Positions 32,459 through 41,274 of a stretch of DNA of 41,274 bases are shown here, piece by piece (positions within the stretch are counted from its first letter, which is position 1; every line of letters starts with the position of its first letter). Source of the DNA: Deltaproteobacteria bacterium GWA2_45_12 (lineage in GTDB: Bacteria > UBA10199); the NCBI GenBank assembly GCA_001797365.1, contig MGPH01000034.1, positions 1 through 41,274 of the forward strand, written 5' to 3'. A model generated the notes under the pieces. It did no database searches and had not been told where the DNA came from. It worked only from the letters and a program-made list of their open reading frames with translations. The position numbers and the translations under genes were made by a program.

Positions 32459-34918
32459 TTAATGCGCCACGATTTCAGTTTGGGGCTTGGTTTCAACAAC
32501 GGGAGGTTTTTTGGAATAGATTTCTTCCATGACAATGTTGAAATCTTTATTCTTAAAAATACGGTCCTGACTATCCACTTTAAGCGCGGCTTTTAAGACT
32601 TCATCCATGTGGTCTGCACAAATAATGTGAAGAGTACTTAAAATCTTTTTAGGAACATCTTTTAAGTCTTTTTCGTTTTCTTTCGGGATGATGATGGTTC
32701 TGATTTGCCCACGATGAGCGGCCAATAATTTTTCTTTCAAACCACCAATGGGAAGCACCTTTCCACGCAGGGTAATTTCACCCGTCATGGCAATGTCTTT
32801 ACGCACAGGAATGCGTAACAAGGCCGAAGTAATGGTGGTGGCCATGGTAATCCCTGCCGATGGCCCGTCTTTGGGGATGGCCCCTTCGGGCACGTGAATG
32901 TGAATATCCACCTTCTGGTAGAAATCGCGATCCAGACCAAATTGGAGGGCGCGTGAACGGACATAACTCATGGCGGCCTGTGCCGATTCTTGCATGACAT
33001 CCCCTAATTTGCCGGTGATGGTAAGCTTCCCTTTGCCGGGAAGTACGGTAACTTCGGTTGAAAGAAGTTCTCCCCCCACTTCGGTCCAGGCCAACCCCGT
33101 GGTAATTCCCACTTCGTCTTTTTCTTCCATGACACCGTAACGAAATTTGGGAATGCCCAGGAAGTTGGGTATGTTTTTGGCTGTGGCCACTTTTTTCAAA
33201 CGAGTTTCTGTGGGATTTTCGGCAATTTCCTTGGCGACTTTGCGGCAAACAGTGGCGATTTCGCGTTCTAAATTGCGCACGCCCGCTTCTTTGGTGTAAC
33301 GCCGGACAATCATTTTAAGGCCCGAATCGGCAAATTGGATGTCTTCTTCTTTTAAGCCGTTGGCCTCGCGCTGCTTTTTAATGAGATATTTTTGGGCAAT
33401 GGTCAGTTTTTCGTCTTCGGTATAGCCCGGGATACGGATGATTTCCATACGGTCTTGAAGTGGGCTCGGAATTGACTGCAGCGTGTTGGCTGTGGTGATG
33501 AACATGATGTTTGAAAGATCATAGTCCAAATCAAGATAATGGTCGTTAAAGACATTGTTTTGTTCAGGGTCAAGAACTTCGAGCAAAGCGGCTGATGGAT
33601 CGCCACGGAAATCCATGCTCATCTTGTCTACTTCGTCCAAGAGGAAAACAGGGTTGCTGGAACCGGCTTTTTTCAGTGATTGGATAATCTTTCCAGGCAT
33701 GGCGCCAATATAAGTGCGACGATGACCACGGATTTCTGCTTCATCCCTGACGCCCCCAAGGGAAAGCCGTACAAAATCACGTCCAGTTGCGCGGGCAATG
33801 GAACGGGCCAATGATGTTTTACCAACGCCCGGAGGGCCAACCAAACAAAGGATGGGGCCCTTCATTTTGCCGACAAGTTTGTTGACGGCAAGATATTCAA
33901 TGATGCGGCCCTTGGCTTTGTCCAGACCGTAATGATCTTCTTCAAGGATTTTTTCGGCATCTTTAATTTCATGTTTTTCTTCTTTTCGTTCATCCCATGG
34001 CAGGACCAAAATCCAATCGATATAATTACGAACCACAGTGGCTTCCGCCGACATGGGGGACATCATTTTCAGTTTTTTGATTTCTTTGCGGCATTTTTCC
34101 ATGCCTTCAGTGGTCAGTTTTTTCTTTTTAAGTTTTTCTTCAAGTTCTTGAATTTCGGTTTTGAATTCATCGCGCTCGCCAAGTTCCTTTTGAATGGCTT
34201 GCATCTGTTCATTGAGATAGTATTCTTTTTGCGTCTTCTCCATCTGCTTTTTGACGCGCGTACGGATCTTCTTTTCAACCTGTAAAATTTCAATTTCTGC
34301 CTGCATCAGGCCATAGAGCTTTTCCAAACGTTCTTTGGGCGAATCGATTTCCAGGATTTTTTGTTTATCCAAAAGTTTTAGGTGAAGATGGGCCACAATT
34401 GTATCCGCCAAGCGGGCAGGGTCATCAATAACAGCAACGGAGGCCAGCATTTCAGGGGGAATGCGTTTATTGAGCTTTACATAGGTTTCAAAAGTGGCCT
34501 TTAAGGAACGCATGAGCGCTTCGACTTCAATATTAATGTTGCGATCTTCTAAAATTTCTTCCACTTCAACCGTGAAATAAGTTTCCATGCCGGTATAACG
34601 CAGAATACGGGCCCGTTTTTTTCCTTCGACTAAAACTTTTACTGTGCCGTCGGGCAGGCGCAGCATTTGGATGATGGTGCCCAAGGTGCCCACTTTAAAG
34701 ATGTCGTCTGGTTTTGGATCGTTGGTTTTGGCGTTGATTTGGGCCACCAAAAGAATGTCCTTTTCGGTATTCATGGCCTCTTCAAGCGCACTAATAGACT
34801 TTTCGCGGCCCACAAAAAGCGGAACAACCATGTGGGGGAATATAATAATATCCCTTAAAGGAAGAAGGGGAACCTGTTTGATGCCCGGGCCTTTATCGAA
34901 AAATCTTGTTTCATCCAT
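32459..34918 (-). CDS. lon: ATP-dependent protease Lon
   Basis: Cytoplasmic AAA+ protease of 819 aa, normal for LonA. The N-terminal substrate domain begins [20 protein letters not shown]. The AAA+ module has Walker [10 protein letters not shown], Walker [12 protein letters not shown] and [12 protein letters not shown]. The protease domain carries the catalytic Ser in [12 protein letters not shown] and the catalytic Lys in [16 protein letters not shown]. The ATG at 34918 is selected because GAGGA lies eight bases upstream; the longer in-frame extension has no conserved residues. It closes the tig-clpP-clpX-lon series, 81 bp after clpX. The last ~25 residues are a variable tail. Confidence 0.96.
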   Translation of the reverse strand: MDETRFFDKGPGIKQVPLLPLRDIIIFPHMVVPLFVGREKSISALEEAMNTEKDILLVAQINAKTNDPKPDDIFKVGTLGTIIQMLRLPDGTVKVLVEGKKRARILRYTGMETYFTVEVEEILEDRNINIEVEALMRSLKATFETYVKLNKRIPPEMLASVAVIDDPARLADTIVAHLHLKLLDKQKILEIDSPKERLEKLYGLMQAEIEILQVEKKIRTRVKKQMEKTQKEYYLNEQMQAIQKELGERDEFKTEIQELEEKLKKKKLTTEGMEKCRKEIKKLKMMSPMSAEATVVRNYIDWILVLPWDERKEEKHEIKDAEKILEEDHYGLDKAKGRIIEYLAVNKLVGKMKGPILCLVGPPGVGKTSLARSIARATGRDFVRLSLGGVRDEAEIRGHRRTYIGAMPGKIIQSLKKAGSSNPVFLLDEVDKMSMDFRGDPSAALLEVLDPEQNNVFNDHYLDLDYDLSNIMFITTANTLQSIPSPLQDRMEIIRIPGYTEDEKLTIAQKYLIKKQREANGLKEEDIQFADSGLKMIVRRYTKEAGVRNLEREIATVCRKVAKEIAENPTETRLKKVATAKNIPNFLGIPKFRYGVMEEKDEVGITTGLAWTEVGGELLSTEVTVLPGKGKLTITGKLGDVMQESAQAAMSYVRSRALQFGLDRDFYQKVDIHIHVPEGAIPKDGPSAGITMATTITSALLRIPVRKDIAMTGEITLRGKVLPIGGLKEKLLAAHRGQIRTIIIPKENEKDLKDVPKKILSTLHIICADHMDEVLKAALKVDSQDRIFKNKDFNIVMEEIYSKKPPVVETKPQTEIVAH

Positions 34919-34999
34919 GTGGTTTTCCTCATGAAAAGGGGTATAAACAGAGGTTATCCTAGTGGCTTTCAGAAGCTTGTCAAGACAATCCAATGAATC

Positions 35000-36250
35000 T
35001 TAAGCCGACTCGGCTTTTTTCTGGTAAATAATGATGGGTTCGGCTTTTTTCAAAACGGTGTCTTCGTTAATGATGATTTCTTCCACGTTTTCCTGCGAAG
35101 GGATCTCATACATAATGTCGAGCATAATGTTCTCCAAAATGGCTCTTAAGCCACGGGCCCCCGATTTTTTCTTGATGGCTTCTGAAGCGACGGCTTCCAG
35201 GGCCTTGGCAGTCAAGGTAAGCTTTACTTTTTCAAAATCAAACAAGCGTTGATACTGTTTGCTTAAGGCATTTTTGGGTTTTACAAGAATGTCGATAAGA
35301 GCCGCCTCATCTAATTCAGACAAAGTGGCAATAACGGGAAGACGGCCGACAAATTCAGGAATAAGTCCAAACTTCAGAAGATCTTCCGTTTCAACTTCTT
35401 TTAAGATCTCACCAATTTTTTTTTCGTTTTTAGACTTGATGGTGGCCCCGAACCCGATACTTTTCTGGTTGAAACGTCTTTCAATGATATTTTCCAAATT
35501 ACAGAAAGCGCCCCCGCAAATAAAAAGAATATTTGTGGTGTCTACCTGGATAAAATCTTGCTGGGGATGTTTTCGACCGCCCTTGGGGGGGACATTGGCC
35601 ACGGTTCCTTCAATAATTTTTAGCAGGGCCTGTTGCACCCCTTCCCCTGAAACATCACGGGTAATGGAAGGGTTTTCGGATTTACGCGAAATTTTGTCGA
35701 TTTCATCAATGTAGACAATACCTCTTTCGGCCTTGGTTTTGTCAAAATCAGCCGCTTGCAACAGATTTAAGATGATGTTTTCGACGTCTTCCCCCACATA
35801 ACCTGCTTCAGTAAGCGTTGTGGCATCCACAATGGTGAAGGGGACATTAAGAATTTTGGCCAATGTTTGGGCCAGAAGGGTTTTGCCGGAACCTGTGGGC
35901 CCAATGAGAAGGATGTTGGATTTTTGAAGTTCGACATCTTTGGAAATTGAGGAGGATTCAATCCGCTTGTAGTGGTTGTGCACGGCTACAGAAAGAATTT
36001 TTTTGGCGTGTTCCTGACCAATGACATATTCATCCAGAATGTTTTTGATTTCTTTTGGTTTGGGGATCGACGAACGGGCCTTTAAGCGTTCTTGTTTAAC
36101 AGTTTCTTCGGCAATGATGTCGTTGCACAAGTCAATACATTCATCGCAAATATAGACCGTGGGGCCGGCAATGAGTTTTTTTACTTCTCTTTGCGACTTT
36201 CCACAAAAAGAACATGAAAGATTCATCGATTCGTTAAAGATTTTTGCCAC
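35000..36250 (-). CDS. clpX: ATP-dependent Clp protease ATP-binding subunit ClpX
   Basis: AAA+ unfoldase that delivers substrates to ClpP, 416 aa. The N-terminal zinc domain has its four cysteines in CSFCG and [10 protein letters not shown]. Walker A is GPTGSGKT, Walker B is [10 protein letters not shown], and GYVGEDVE is the pore loop. The IGFGA segment that contacts ClpP is present ([13 protein letters not shown]). The start is taken as GTG at 36250 with GAAGGA upstream; an ATG seven codons later (MNLSCSFCG) is the alternative. It follows clpP by 63 bp. Confidence 0.96.
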   Translation of the reverse strand: MAKIFNESMNLSCSFCGKSQREVKKLIAGPTVYICDECIDLCNDIIAEETVKQERLKARSSIPKPKEIKNILDEYVIGQEHAKKILSVAVHNHYKRIESSSISKDVELQKSNILLIGPTGSGKTLLAQTLAKILNVPFTIVDATTLTEAGYVGEDVENIILNLLQAADFDKTKAERGIVYIDEIDKISRKSENPSITRDVSGEGVQQALLKIIEGTVANVPPKGGRKHPQQDFIQVDTTNILFICGGAFCNLENIIERRFNQKSIGFGATIKSKNEKKIGEILKEVETEDLLKFGLIPEFVGRLPVIATLSELDEAALIDILVKPKNALSKQYQRLFDFEKVKLTLTAKALEAVASEAIKKKSGARGLRAILENIMLDIMYEIPSQENVEEIIINEDTVLKKAEPIIIYQKKAESA

Positions 36251-36313
36251 TTTTTTGTTTTCCTTCTTTTTCCCATTTCCGGGAAAAGCCCGGAAACAGT
36301 GTGACGGAACGCG

Positions 36314-36940
36314 TCATTTTACTTTTTTGTCTTTGCCGCGATACTCTACAACTTCGTCTATTATTCCATACTCTTTTGCTTCGGGTCCAGACATAAAATA
36401 ATCACGTTCGGTATCCATTTGGATACGTTTGATGGACTGTTTGGTGTGTTTGGCTAAAATCTGGTTGAGGGCTTCTTTTAAACGCAAAATTTCCTTGGCT
36501 TGAATGTCAATATCGGTTGCCTGACCCTGAACGCCACCCAAGGGTTGATGGATCAGAATGCGCGAGTGGGGAAGCGCATAACGTTTACCTATGGTTCCGG
36601 CTGAAAGAAGAAGGGCAGCCATGCTGGCGCATTGCCCCATGCAAAAAGTGGCCACATCGGGACGAATGTACTGCATGGTGTCATAAATAGCCAACCCCGC
36701 TGTGACAGAACCCCCTGGTGAATTGATATATATAAAGATGTCTTTTTCGGGATCGTCTGATTCCAAAAAAAGTAATTGGGCAATAAGCAGATTGGCGACG
36801 TTGTCATCAATGGCGGTGCCGATAAAAACGATGCGGTCTTTAAGCAGGCGGGAATAAATATCGTAAGCGCGCTCCCCACGATGCGTGTTTTCAATGACCA
36901 TGGGGATGAGAGTGTTGAGCGTTTCAGGTGTTTTAATCAT
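36314..36940 (-). CDS. clpP: ATP-dependent Clp protease proteolytic subunit ClpP
   Basis: Serine protease subunit of ClpXP, 208 aa. The catalytic triad is S106 in MGQCASMAA (usually GQAASM), H131 in ILIHQP and D180 in [17 protein letters not shown] is the oxyanion region. The N-terminal [22 protein letters not shown] is typical. Its ATG overlaps the tig stop codon (ATGA), so it is translationally coupled to trigger factor. Confidence 0.96.
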   Translation of the reverse strand: MIKTPETLNTLIPMVIENTHRGERAYDIYSRLLKDRIVFIGTAIDDNVANLLIAQLLFLESDDPEKDIFIYINSPGGSVTAGLAIYDTMQYIRPDVATFCMGQCASMAALLLSAGTIGKRYALPHSRILIHQPLGGVQGQATDIDIQAKEILRLKEALNQILAKHTKQSIKRIQMDTERDYFMSGPEAKEYGIIDEVVEYRGKDKKVK

Positions 36941-38145
36941 TCTTTGAGTGTAGCGTTGTCGATCACAAAATCAAGAGTTTTCTCCAGCAGAATCTGGCTT
37001 ACAAGCTGTGGAAGCATTTTATTTTCGGTGTAATATTTTTTGATGACATCCACCGGCTGACGATACATGTGCGAAAGCGAATGAAACCGTTCTTCAACGT
37101 CTTTAGGATCAATTTTGATGTTGTCTTTTTCTTTCACCGAAATTTCCTGCAAGACAAATTGAAGTCTTAAGTTTTTTTCTACTTCATTTTTGTCTTTTTT
37201 GCCGGCTTTTACTTCGGCATCAATAAGCCCTTCCGGTACGTCAAACTTGTATTCCTTTCCCAAAAGATCCATGACGTCTTTAGCATATTCCTGACGGATT
37301 TCCCGTTCCTTTCGTTTGGTCAAAAAGGTCGTTACCTCGGTTTTGATGGCCTCCAAACTTTCTTTGCCAAGGTCTTTGGCAAGTTCGTCATCCAATTTGG
37401 GCAGGAGTTTTTCGTGCAACGCCACCACTTTTACTTTGAAGGCGGCTATTTTACCTTTGAGGGCTTCGGCAAAATAGTCGGAAGGGAAGGTAAGGTCGAA
37501 AGTTTTTTCTTCTCCTTCTTTGGCCCCCTTGATGTGGGCTTCAAAATCTTTTAGGAAGTGGCCCTTGCCATATTCAAAAAGATAGCTTTTGGCTTCGGAG
37601 CCTTCAAAGGGCTTGCCATCAATGGTGCCGAAAAAATCGATTGTGGCCACCAAACCATCTTGCAATACACTTTCCTTATTCGCCGGTTTTAGTTCGGCCT
37701 TGGCTTCCTGGATGCGGCTGAGTTCTTGTTCGATATCCTTGGGGTTTATTTCGGTCTTTCGTTTCTTTAGCTTGATGCCTTTATAATCTTTAAGGTCAAA
37801 TTCGGGTTTAATTTCAACTTCAACCTCGTATTCAAATTTTTTGCCCTCTTCCATGGGTTTTTCAATATGAAAATGGGGTTCAAGAACGGGGGATAATTTG
37901 TGTTCGTCCAGGGCTTTGGGGTAGGTGTGATTGACCAAATGATTGACAGCTTCGCGCAGAATTTCACCCGGATAATAGGTTTGTAAAACATTCTTGGGAA
38001 TTTTCCCTTTGCGAAACCCCTTGATATTGGCTTGTTTGCTAACTACTTTCAGGGCTTCTTCAAAGGCGTGGTCTACTTCAGCCACATCCGCTTCAATAGT
38101 TATTTTTTTCTTTGTTCCGGACAATTTTTTGATTCCTGCTTTCAT
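36937..38145 (-). CDS. tig: Trigger factor chaperone
   Basis: Ribosome-associated chaperone with peptidyl-prolyl isomerase domain, 402 aa, slightly shorter than E. coli Tig. The N-terminal ribosome-binding domain contains the signature [14 protein letters not shown]. The FKBP-like domain (about 150-235) includes [20 protein letters not shown]. The C-terminal arm is helical and Lys/Glu-rich. AGAGGT nine bases before the ATG is its ribosome-binding site. It is the first gene of the tig-clpP-clpX-lon cluster, the common bacterial order for folding and degradation functions. Confidence 0.95.
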   Translation of the reverse strand: MKAGIKKLSGTKKKITIEADVAEVDHAFEEALKVVSKQANIKGFRKGKIPKNVLQTYYPGEILREAVNHLVNHTYPKALDEHKLSPVLEPHFHIEKPMEEGKKFEYEVEVEIKPEFDLKDYKGIKLKKRKTEINPKDIEQELSRIQEAKAELKPANKESVLQDGLVATIDFFGTIDGKPFEGSEAKSYLFEYGKGHFLKDFEAHIKGAKEGEEKTFDLTFPSDYFAEALKGKIAAFKVKVVALHEKLLPKLDDELAKDLGKESLEAIKTEVTTFLTKRKEREIRQEYAKDVMDLLGKEYKFDVPEGLIDAEVKAGKKDKNEVEKNLRLQFVLQEISVKEKDNIKIDPKDVEERFHSLSHMYRQPVDVIKKYYTENKMLPQLVSQILLEKTLDFVIDNATLKE

Positions 38146-38235
38146 AAAGTAAACCTCTTTCTAAAAGGGCATTTCCCCCTATCAGACCTTAAAGCCCACA
38201 ACAACAAGAATTTGAAGGGTAAAGAGGGGCCCTTT

Positions 38236-38775
38236 TTAGAAAAAACGGGCAAATAAAAGGTATGTTTTTTCTTCAAATTGAAATTGATCGACAGCTTCCA
38301 TTTTACCCTGCCGGATGGCCTTTAAATGTCTCTTATTTTCGGGTGATATGAGACCTACGGCCAATTGGTAGGTTTTTGGAATGAACTCGAGCACCTTGTT
38401 GCATAGCCCCAAATAGACCCCGGTTCCCCTAAAACTTTTATCAATGCAAATGGGGTTTGCCACAAAAGTTTGATAGGACGATAGGGGTTTATTTTTGTGG
38501 GAAATTTGGGAGCAACGTTCAAGCATGGCTTTTTGGAGCGGGAATTTTTTGAAGAAGTCAGGTGGGCTGGTGCAAATATAGCCACAGACTTTTTTCCCTT
38601 TCACGGCAACGACAACGCAAAGGGCATCATTCATTTCCCTGAATTGTTCAATGGTGAACACGGTGGCAAGAAACCCATCAGAACGCTCCGATGGGTTTAT
38701 GGCTGACAACAGGTTTTTATTTTGAAGTTCAAAAATTTTTTCGAAATCGGCATCGTTTGCTCTTCGATAGTGCAT
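38236..38775 (-). CDS. GNAT-like acetyltransferase
   Basis: A 179-aa protein with the general order of a GNAT N-acetyltransferase: an N-terminal YRRANDADFEKIFELQNKNL, central strands CVVVAVKGKKVCGYICTS, and ICIDKSFRGTGVYLGLCNKVLE resembling the acetyl-CoA loop (R/Q-x-x-G-x-G/A; here FRGTGV). The C-terminal YQLAVGLISPENKRHLKAI also fits. The substrate is unknown. It follows 3 bp after the exported protein gene upstream on the same strand, which suggests a two-gene unit. Confidence 0.75.
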   Translation of the reverse strand: MHYRRANDADFEKIFELQNKNLLSAINPSERSDGFLATVFTIEQFREMNDALCVVVAVKGKKVCGYICTSPPDFFKKFPLQKAMLERCSQISHKNKPLSSYQTFVANPICIDKSFRGTGVYLGLCNKVLEFIPKTYQLAVGLISPENKRHLKAIRQGKMEAVDQFQFEEKTYLLFARFF

Positions 38776-38778
38776 GAG

Positions 38779-39324
38779 TTACTTTTGATGGATATCAGTT
38801 CCCTTGGCGGCATGTCCTGCCTGGATACTCTTTTTAAAGGCTGCCACGGTTTCATCACTGGGGTTGACCAAAGCCGTGTAATAGCACTGGGCATTGTGGC
38901 TGGCCAAGAGAATGGGATAAATATATTTGTGATCGGGGTTATTAAGATTGGCCGAAATGGCAGCCACATAATCTATTTGCTGGTCCTTCATTGTAAAATT
39001 TCCTGAAATGGTCCGGTTGACAATGCCCCCGTTTACTTCTTGATTCATGATGGAATGGCTATGATTGTTTATCTGCCCTGAAGAGTCTTGGGCTGCTATT
39101 TGTGATTTGGAAGCCGGAGTGAATTGCAAGGTTACGGGGTTTTTTGTGAGCTGCTTCAATTCTTTATAAAAAGCCGAACATTCTTTGTGATTGGAGACCA
39201 CCTGATGGAGCTGGGTGAGCGTGTAAGTTTTAGTGGCGTCAGCGACAGGGGTTGAAGTTGCATGGGCCATAAGCGAAAAAGACAACGAAGCGATTAAAAC
39301 AAGAATTTTTTTATGAATGAGCAT
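38779..39324 (-). CDS. Exported protein of unknown function
   Basis: A 181-aa protein with a clear Sec signal peptide (MLIHKKILVLIASLSFSLMA, cleavage likely after AHA at about residue 22). The mature part is polar, with two cysteines (ECSAFYKEL and QCYYTALV) that could form one disulfide, and no recognised domain. AAGGAG seven bases upstream supports the start. It is co-directional with the acetyltransferase gene and divergent from panD, sharing a 58-bp promoter gap. Confidence 0.7.
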   Translation of the reverse strand: MLIHKKILVLIASLSFSLMAHATSTPVADATKTYTLTQLHQVVSNHKECSAFYKELKQLTKNPVTLQFTPASKSQIAAQDSSGQINNHSHSIMNQEVNGGIVNRTISGNFTMKDQQIDYVAAISANLNNPDHKYIYPILLASHNAQCYYTALVNPSDETVAAFKKSIQAGHAAKGTDIHQK

Positions 39325-39382
39325 GAGTTTTTCTCCTTGAGGTTAATAATGATAAAGGGCAATTTTACGGAAAGGAGGTTCT

Positions 39383-39781
39383 ATGTCAATCACCGTTTGT
39401 ACGGGAAAACTTCATCGTGTTCATGTAACCCAGGCAAGGCTTGATTATGAAGGCAGCATTACCATCGATCCTCTTTTGATGAAAGCCGCCGACATTGCCC
39501 CTTTCCAACTTCTTCACATCAACAGCATGGCCAATGCCGCGCACTGGGAAACTTATGCCATTCCCGGAAAATCCGGTTCCGGGGAGATTTGCCTGAACGG
39601 CTGCCCTGCCCTGCTTTTTAAACCAGGAGATCAGGTCATCATTCTTTCACTCGAACAAATCCCCCGCGAAGACGCCGCCCAGATAAAGCAAAAGGTGGTG
39701 CATGTGGATGAAAAAAATAAAGTGGTGAGGGTGGAGATAAAAACGGGGAGTTATCCCACTCGGCATCTATGCCCCATCTAA
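39383..39781 (+). CDS. panD: Aspartate 1-decarboxylase PanD (altered C-terminus)
   Basis: Pyruvoyl-dependent enzyme converting aspartate to beta-alanine for pantothenate, made as a zymogen. GKLHRVHVTQARLDYEGSIT matches the family, and self-cleavage is expected between G24 and S25, leaving a pyruvoyl group on S25. Y58-like and NGCPALLF regions follow as usual. AAAGGAGG is a strong ribosome-binding site. The last residues, TRHLCPI, run into an inserted DUF559 cassette. The segment GSYFTRHHTCST encoded at 40231-40267 looks like the original C-terminus. The core enzyme is complete, so activity is probably kept. Confidence 0.92.
   Translation: MSITVCTGKLHRVHVTQARLDYEGSITIDPLLMKAADIAPFQLLHINSMANAAHWETYAIPGKSGSGEICLNGCPALLFKPGDQVIILSLEQIPREDAAQIKQKVVHVDEKNKVVRVEIKTGSYPTRHLCPI
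39745..39767 (+). repeat. Left direct repeat flanking the DUF559 cassette
   Basis: This 23-bp piece of the panD 3' end matches 40228-40250 at 21 of 23 positions (shared GGGGAGTTAT and ACTCGGCATC). Confidence 0.7.
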
Positions 39782-40137
39782 CCAACGATCCATCTCTAAA
39801 ACCCTTCCGCCGTAAATTGCGGAAAGATCAGACCGATGCCGAAGCCAAAATGTGGCAACAATTAAGAAATAAACGATTGGATGGTTTTAAATTTTTTCGA
39901 CAGTACAGTTGTGGGCCTTATATTTTGGATTTCTACTGCTCCGAGAAGCGCTTGGCTATTGAGCTAGATGGTAGCCAGCATTTAGCTGCAGAGCTTTATG
40001 ACAAAGTTCGAACACAATACTTAAAAGAAAATAACATTGATGTGATCCGCTTTTGGAATAACCAAGTTTTGGAGGACATGGATGTTGTTTTGGAAACAAT
40101 TTGGCAAAAACTAAATACGGAAAGTAACTTCCCCTAA
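39769..40137 (+). CDS. DUF559 (Vsr-like fold) protein
   Basis: A 122-aa protein of the DUF559 family, related to very-short-patch-repair and other PD-(D/E)xK nucleases. RRKLRKDQTDAEAKMWQQLR starts it, GFKFFRQYSCGPYILDFYCS carries the core Asp, and LAIELDGSQH carries the E-x-D-G segment. The function is unproven; DUF559 genes are often isolated and associated with repeats. The start overlaps the panD stop by 13 bp. Its last residues (SNFP) and stop are encoded by the repeat at 40125-40236. Flanking 23-bp direct repeats suggest it arrived as a cassette. Confidence 0.85.
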   Translation: MPHLTNDPSLKPFRRKLRKDQTDAEAKMWQQLRNKRLDGFKFFRQYSCGPYILDFYCSEKRLAIELDGSQHLAAELYDKVRTQYLKENNIDVIRFWNNQVLEDMDVVLETIWQKLNTESNFP

Positions 40138-40236
40138 CCCCCTCTTATTCTAAGAGGGGGGATAAGAGAGAAAAAACTGATTTTTCTCCCTTTCTTCTAC
40201 CCCCTCTTAAAATAAGAGGGGGGCAGGGGGGAGTTA
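40125..40236. repeat. Paired inverted C/G-rich repeat after the DUF559 gene
   Basis: The outer arms TAACTTCCCCTAACCCCC (from 40125) and GGGGGGCAGGGGGGAGTTA (to 40236) are near-complementary. Each has an inner CCCCCTCTTA / TAAGAGGGGG hairpin, and the centre holds GAGAAAAA / TTTTTCTC. The whole is a 112-bp nested palindrome that supplies the DUF559 stop codon. Confidence 0.75.
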
Positions 40237-40250
40237 TTTCACTCGGCATC
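40228..40250 (+). repeat. Right direct repeat flanking the DUF559 cassette
   Basis: Counterpart of 39745-39767 (21 of 23). In the panD frame it continues to a stop at 40265-40267. Confidence 0.7.
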
Positions 40251-40875
40251 ATACCTGTTCCACGTAATCTAATCTTTTGTTTAAAATGATTTTTAAAAAA
40301 TCCTCCCGTTTCATTTTATGATCTAGGGTGACTATAAATCGAAACTCTGATTCAGGTTTAAATTTTGGCGATTTTTGTGTGTATATTAACTTCGTTTCAT
40401 CTTCTGGATCTGCCGGCAAGATATTACCTTTAGTGTATTCCACTTTCTTTAAAGATATTGGACCAACGGTTTTTAAGTTTCCATGGCTGAAGAAATTATT
40501 TAAATCGATCAGCAATTGTTCTGGGTTATTGATTCGAACCACATAGATACCAAACTTCTTTTTTAAAAATTCCAAATCTACTTCTGGACTTGAACAACAC
40601 AGAAGATGAATAGGATTTAATATATTGGCTGTACAATTAATATAACCAGGCTGGGTATTTCTATTAACAATGTTTTCTGTTGCTTTTGCAGTATACTTTT
40701 TATAACAGGATTCACCTTCTGTGATGTCTTGGCGAGTAGCATCTTCAATTTTTTTATAGTAATTAATATTTCCCATCCAAAATGATCCATTTAAAAAATC
40801 GTGAGTATGATCAAGACACCTAAAAGCTTTAAATAAATGCATGGGGTTACTCTTCAGTTCGTCATTTGTAACCAT
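40249..40875 (-). CDS. Hypothetical protein
   Basis: A 208-aa protein of unknown function. The start at MVTNDELK is chosen because AAGGAGGG lies just upstream. The N-terminal FKAFRCLDHTHDFLNGSFWM and INYYKKIEDATRQDITEGES vaguely recall DUF2971-type proteins, which are often found in defence or phage-related loci, but the similarity is too weak to name it. It has no signal peptide or transmembrane segment. The codon usage is A+T-rich compared with its neighbours, suggesting transfer. Its 3' end overlaps the displaced panD tail. Confidence 0.65.
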   Translation of the reverse strand: MVTNDELKSNPMHLFKAFRCLDHTHDFLNGSFWMGNINYYKKIEDATRQDITEGESCYKKYTAKATENIVNRNTQPGYINCTANILNPIHLLCCSSPEVDLEFLKKKFGIYVVRINNPEQLLIDLNNFFSHGNLKTVGPISLKKVEYTKGNILPADPEDETKLIYTQKSPKFKPESEFRFIVTLDHKMKREDFLKIILNKRLDYVEQV

Positions 40876-40891
40876 ATTACCCTCCTTATTG

Positions 40892-41221
40892 TTAATACCC
40901 CCCACAAGTACACGACGGACTCAAAGTTCCGTCACAACATACAATCCGATCCGAGGCTGCATCGCAGCCACAAACACCGCCGTGCCATGAGCAACATCCG
41001 CTGCGGGCTATGAGAGTTGGATTTTCTTGAGTGCAGTTGTTGGCATTTAAGCTTTCTTGCTCGCTTGGCGCCATGTTAGGCCTCGCATCAAGTGCGGGGT
41101 AACAGAATGTGTCTTGAGTTAAATAAGATTGAGGTTGTGATGTTGTGGATTCAGCTTTTGCCAAAACGGGGGACAAAACCAAACTGACAGTGGCAATCCA
41201 TAATAGGATGATGTATTTCAT
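40892..41221 (-). CDS. Exported Cys-rich small protein
   Basis: A 109-aa protein with a Sec signal peptide (MKYIILLWIATVSLVLSPVLA, cleavage near AKA) and a C-terminal Cys-rich module (about 74-107): SGCCSWHGGVCGCDAASD followed by IVCCDGTLSPSCTC. The module resembles the GCCSxHGGV pattern of small exported bacterial proteins and probably forms several disulfides or binds a metal. The central part is polar and disordered. It lies just upstream of the hypothetical gene at 40249-40875 on the same strand, with 16 bp between them, and may be co-transcribed with it. Confidence 0.75.
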   Translation of the reverse strand: MKYIILLWIATVSLVLSPVLAKAESTTSQPQSYLTQDTFCYPALDARPNMAPSEQESLNANNCTQENPTLIARSGCCSWHGGVCGCDAASDRIVCCDGTLSPSCTCGGY

Positions 41222-41274
41222 GGGAACCTTTCAGTTCCACCCCGCAAGCAACTAGAGTATTATGCTCCCCTGTC

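Noticed and set aside
38221-38240. Terminator hairpin near the end of the acetyltransferase gene
   Set aside because: The GGGGCCC core has no room for a loop, so a stable hairpin is not formed.
40125-40236. CRISPR repeat pair
   Set aside because: There are only two inverted copies with a palindromic centre and no spacer series.

Overview
The window looks like a chromosomal segment of an uncultured, probably Gram-negative bacterium of deltaproteobacterial type. This rests on the ordered tig-clpP-clpX-lon block, a yebC-ruvC / ruvA-ruvB locus, an SrkA-type kinase, Sec signal peptides, moderate G+C and many genome-typical palindromic repeats. A placement near the uncultured 'Deltaproteobacteria'/UBA10199-like lineages is only a guess from protein style. 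No phage, rRNA, integrase, transposase or CRISPR array was seen.

Layout. 1-5.5 kb: end of a surface-polysaccharide or amino-sugar cluster (HisC-like aminotransferase, asparagine synthetase, GT2 glycosyltransferase, UDP-sugar epimerase). 5.5-9.4 kb: EF-P, a PhnD-like binding protein, an ROK kinase, and the overlapping pair RsmE / glycerophosphodiesterase. 9.4-16.6 kb: yebC-ruvC and ruvA-ruvB-ftsB, split by a minus-strand accessory block (DUF4143 ATPase, ParE/Phd toxin-antitoxin pair, unknown 557-aa protein). 16.6-22.3 kb: a ribonucleotide-reductase homologue that has lost its catalytic cysteines, MutY, a nucleotidyltransferase / ribbon-helix-helix pair, an SrkA-like kinase, a small charged protein and tRNA-Leu(UAG). 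22.4-25.4 kb: a sensory system made of an ethylene-receptor-type membrane domain on its own polypeptide, a PAS histidine kinase and two stand-alone receiver proteins. 25.7-32.4 kb: a frameshifted accessory gene, a nitronate monooxygenase, a four-helix-bundle protein, a HelD-like helicase and a 749-aa protein with two methyltransferase-like folds. 32.4-38.1 kb: the proteostasis operon tig-clpP-clpX-lon. 38.2-41.2 kb: an acetyltransferase, two exported proteins of unknown function, panD with a DUF559 cassette lodged in its 3' end, and one more unknown protein.

The most interesting items are: the RNR pseudoenzyme that keeps an ATP-cone-like region; the split ethylene-receptor-like two-component system; three otherwise unrelated accessory proteins that all begin with an Arg/Pro-rich stretch lacking acidic residues; the tandem methyltransferase-like protein; an in-frame palindromic repeat inside asnB; the DUF559 insertion into panD with a recoverable ancestral C-terminus; and an accessory block that splits the ruv locus. 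Small palindromic repeats occur throughout, mostly between genes, but sometimes within or across gene ends.
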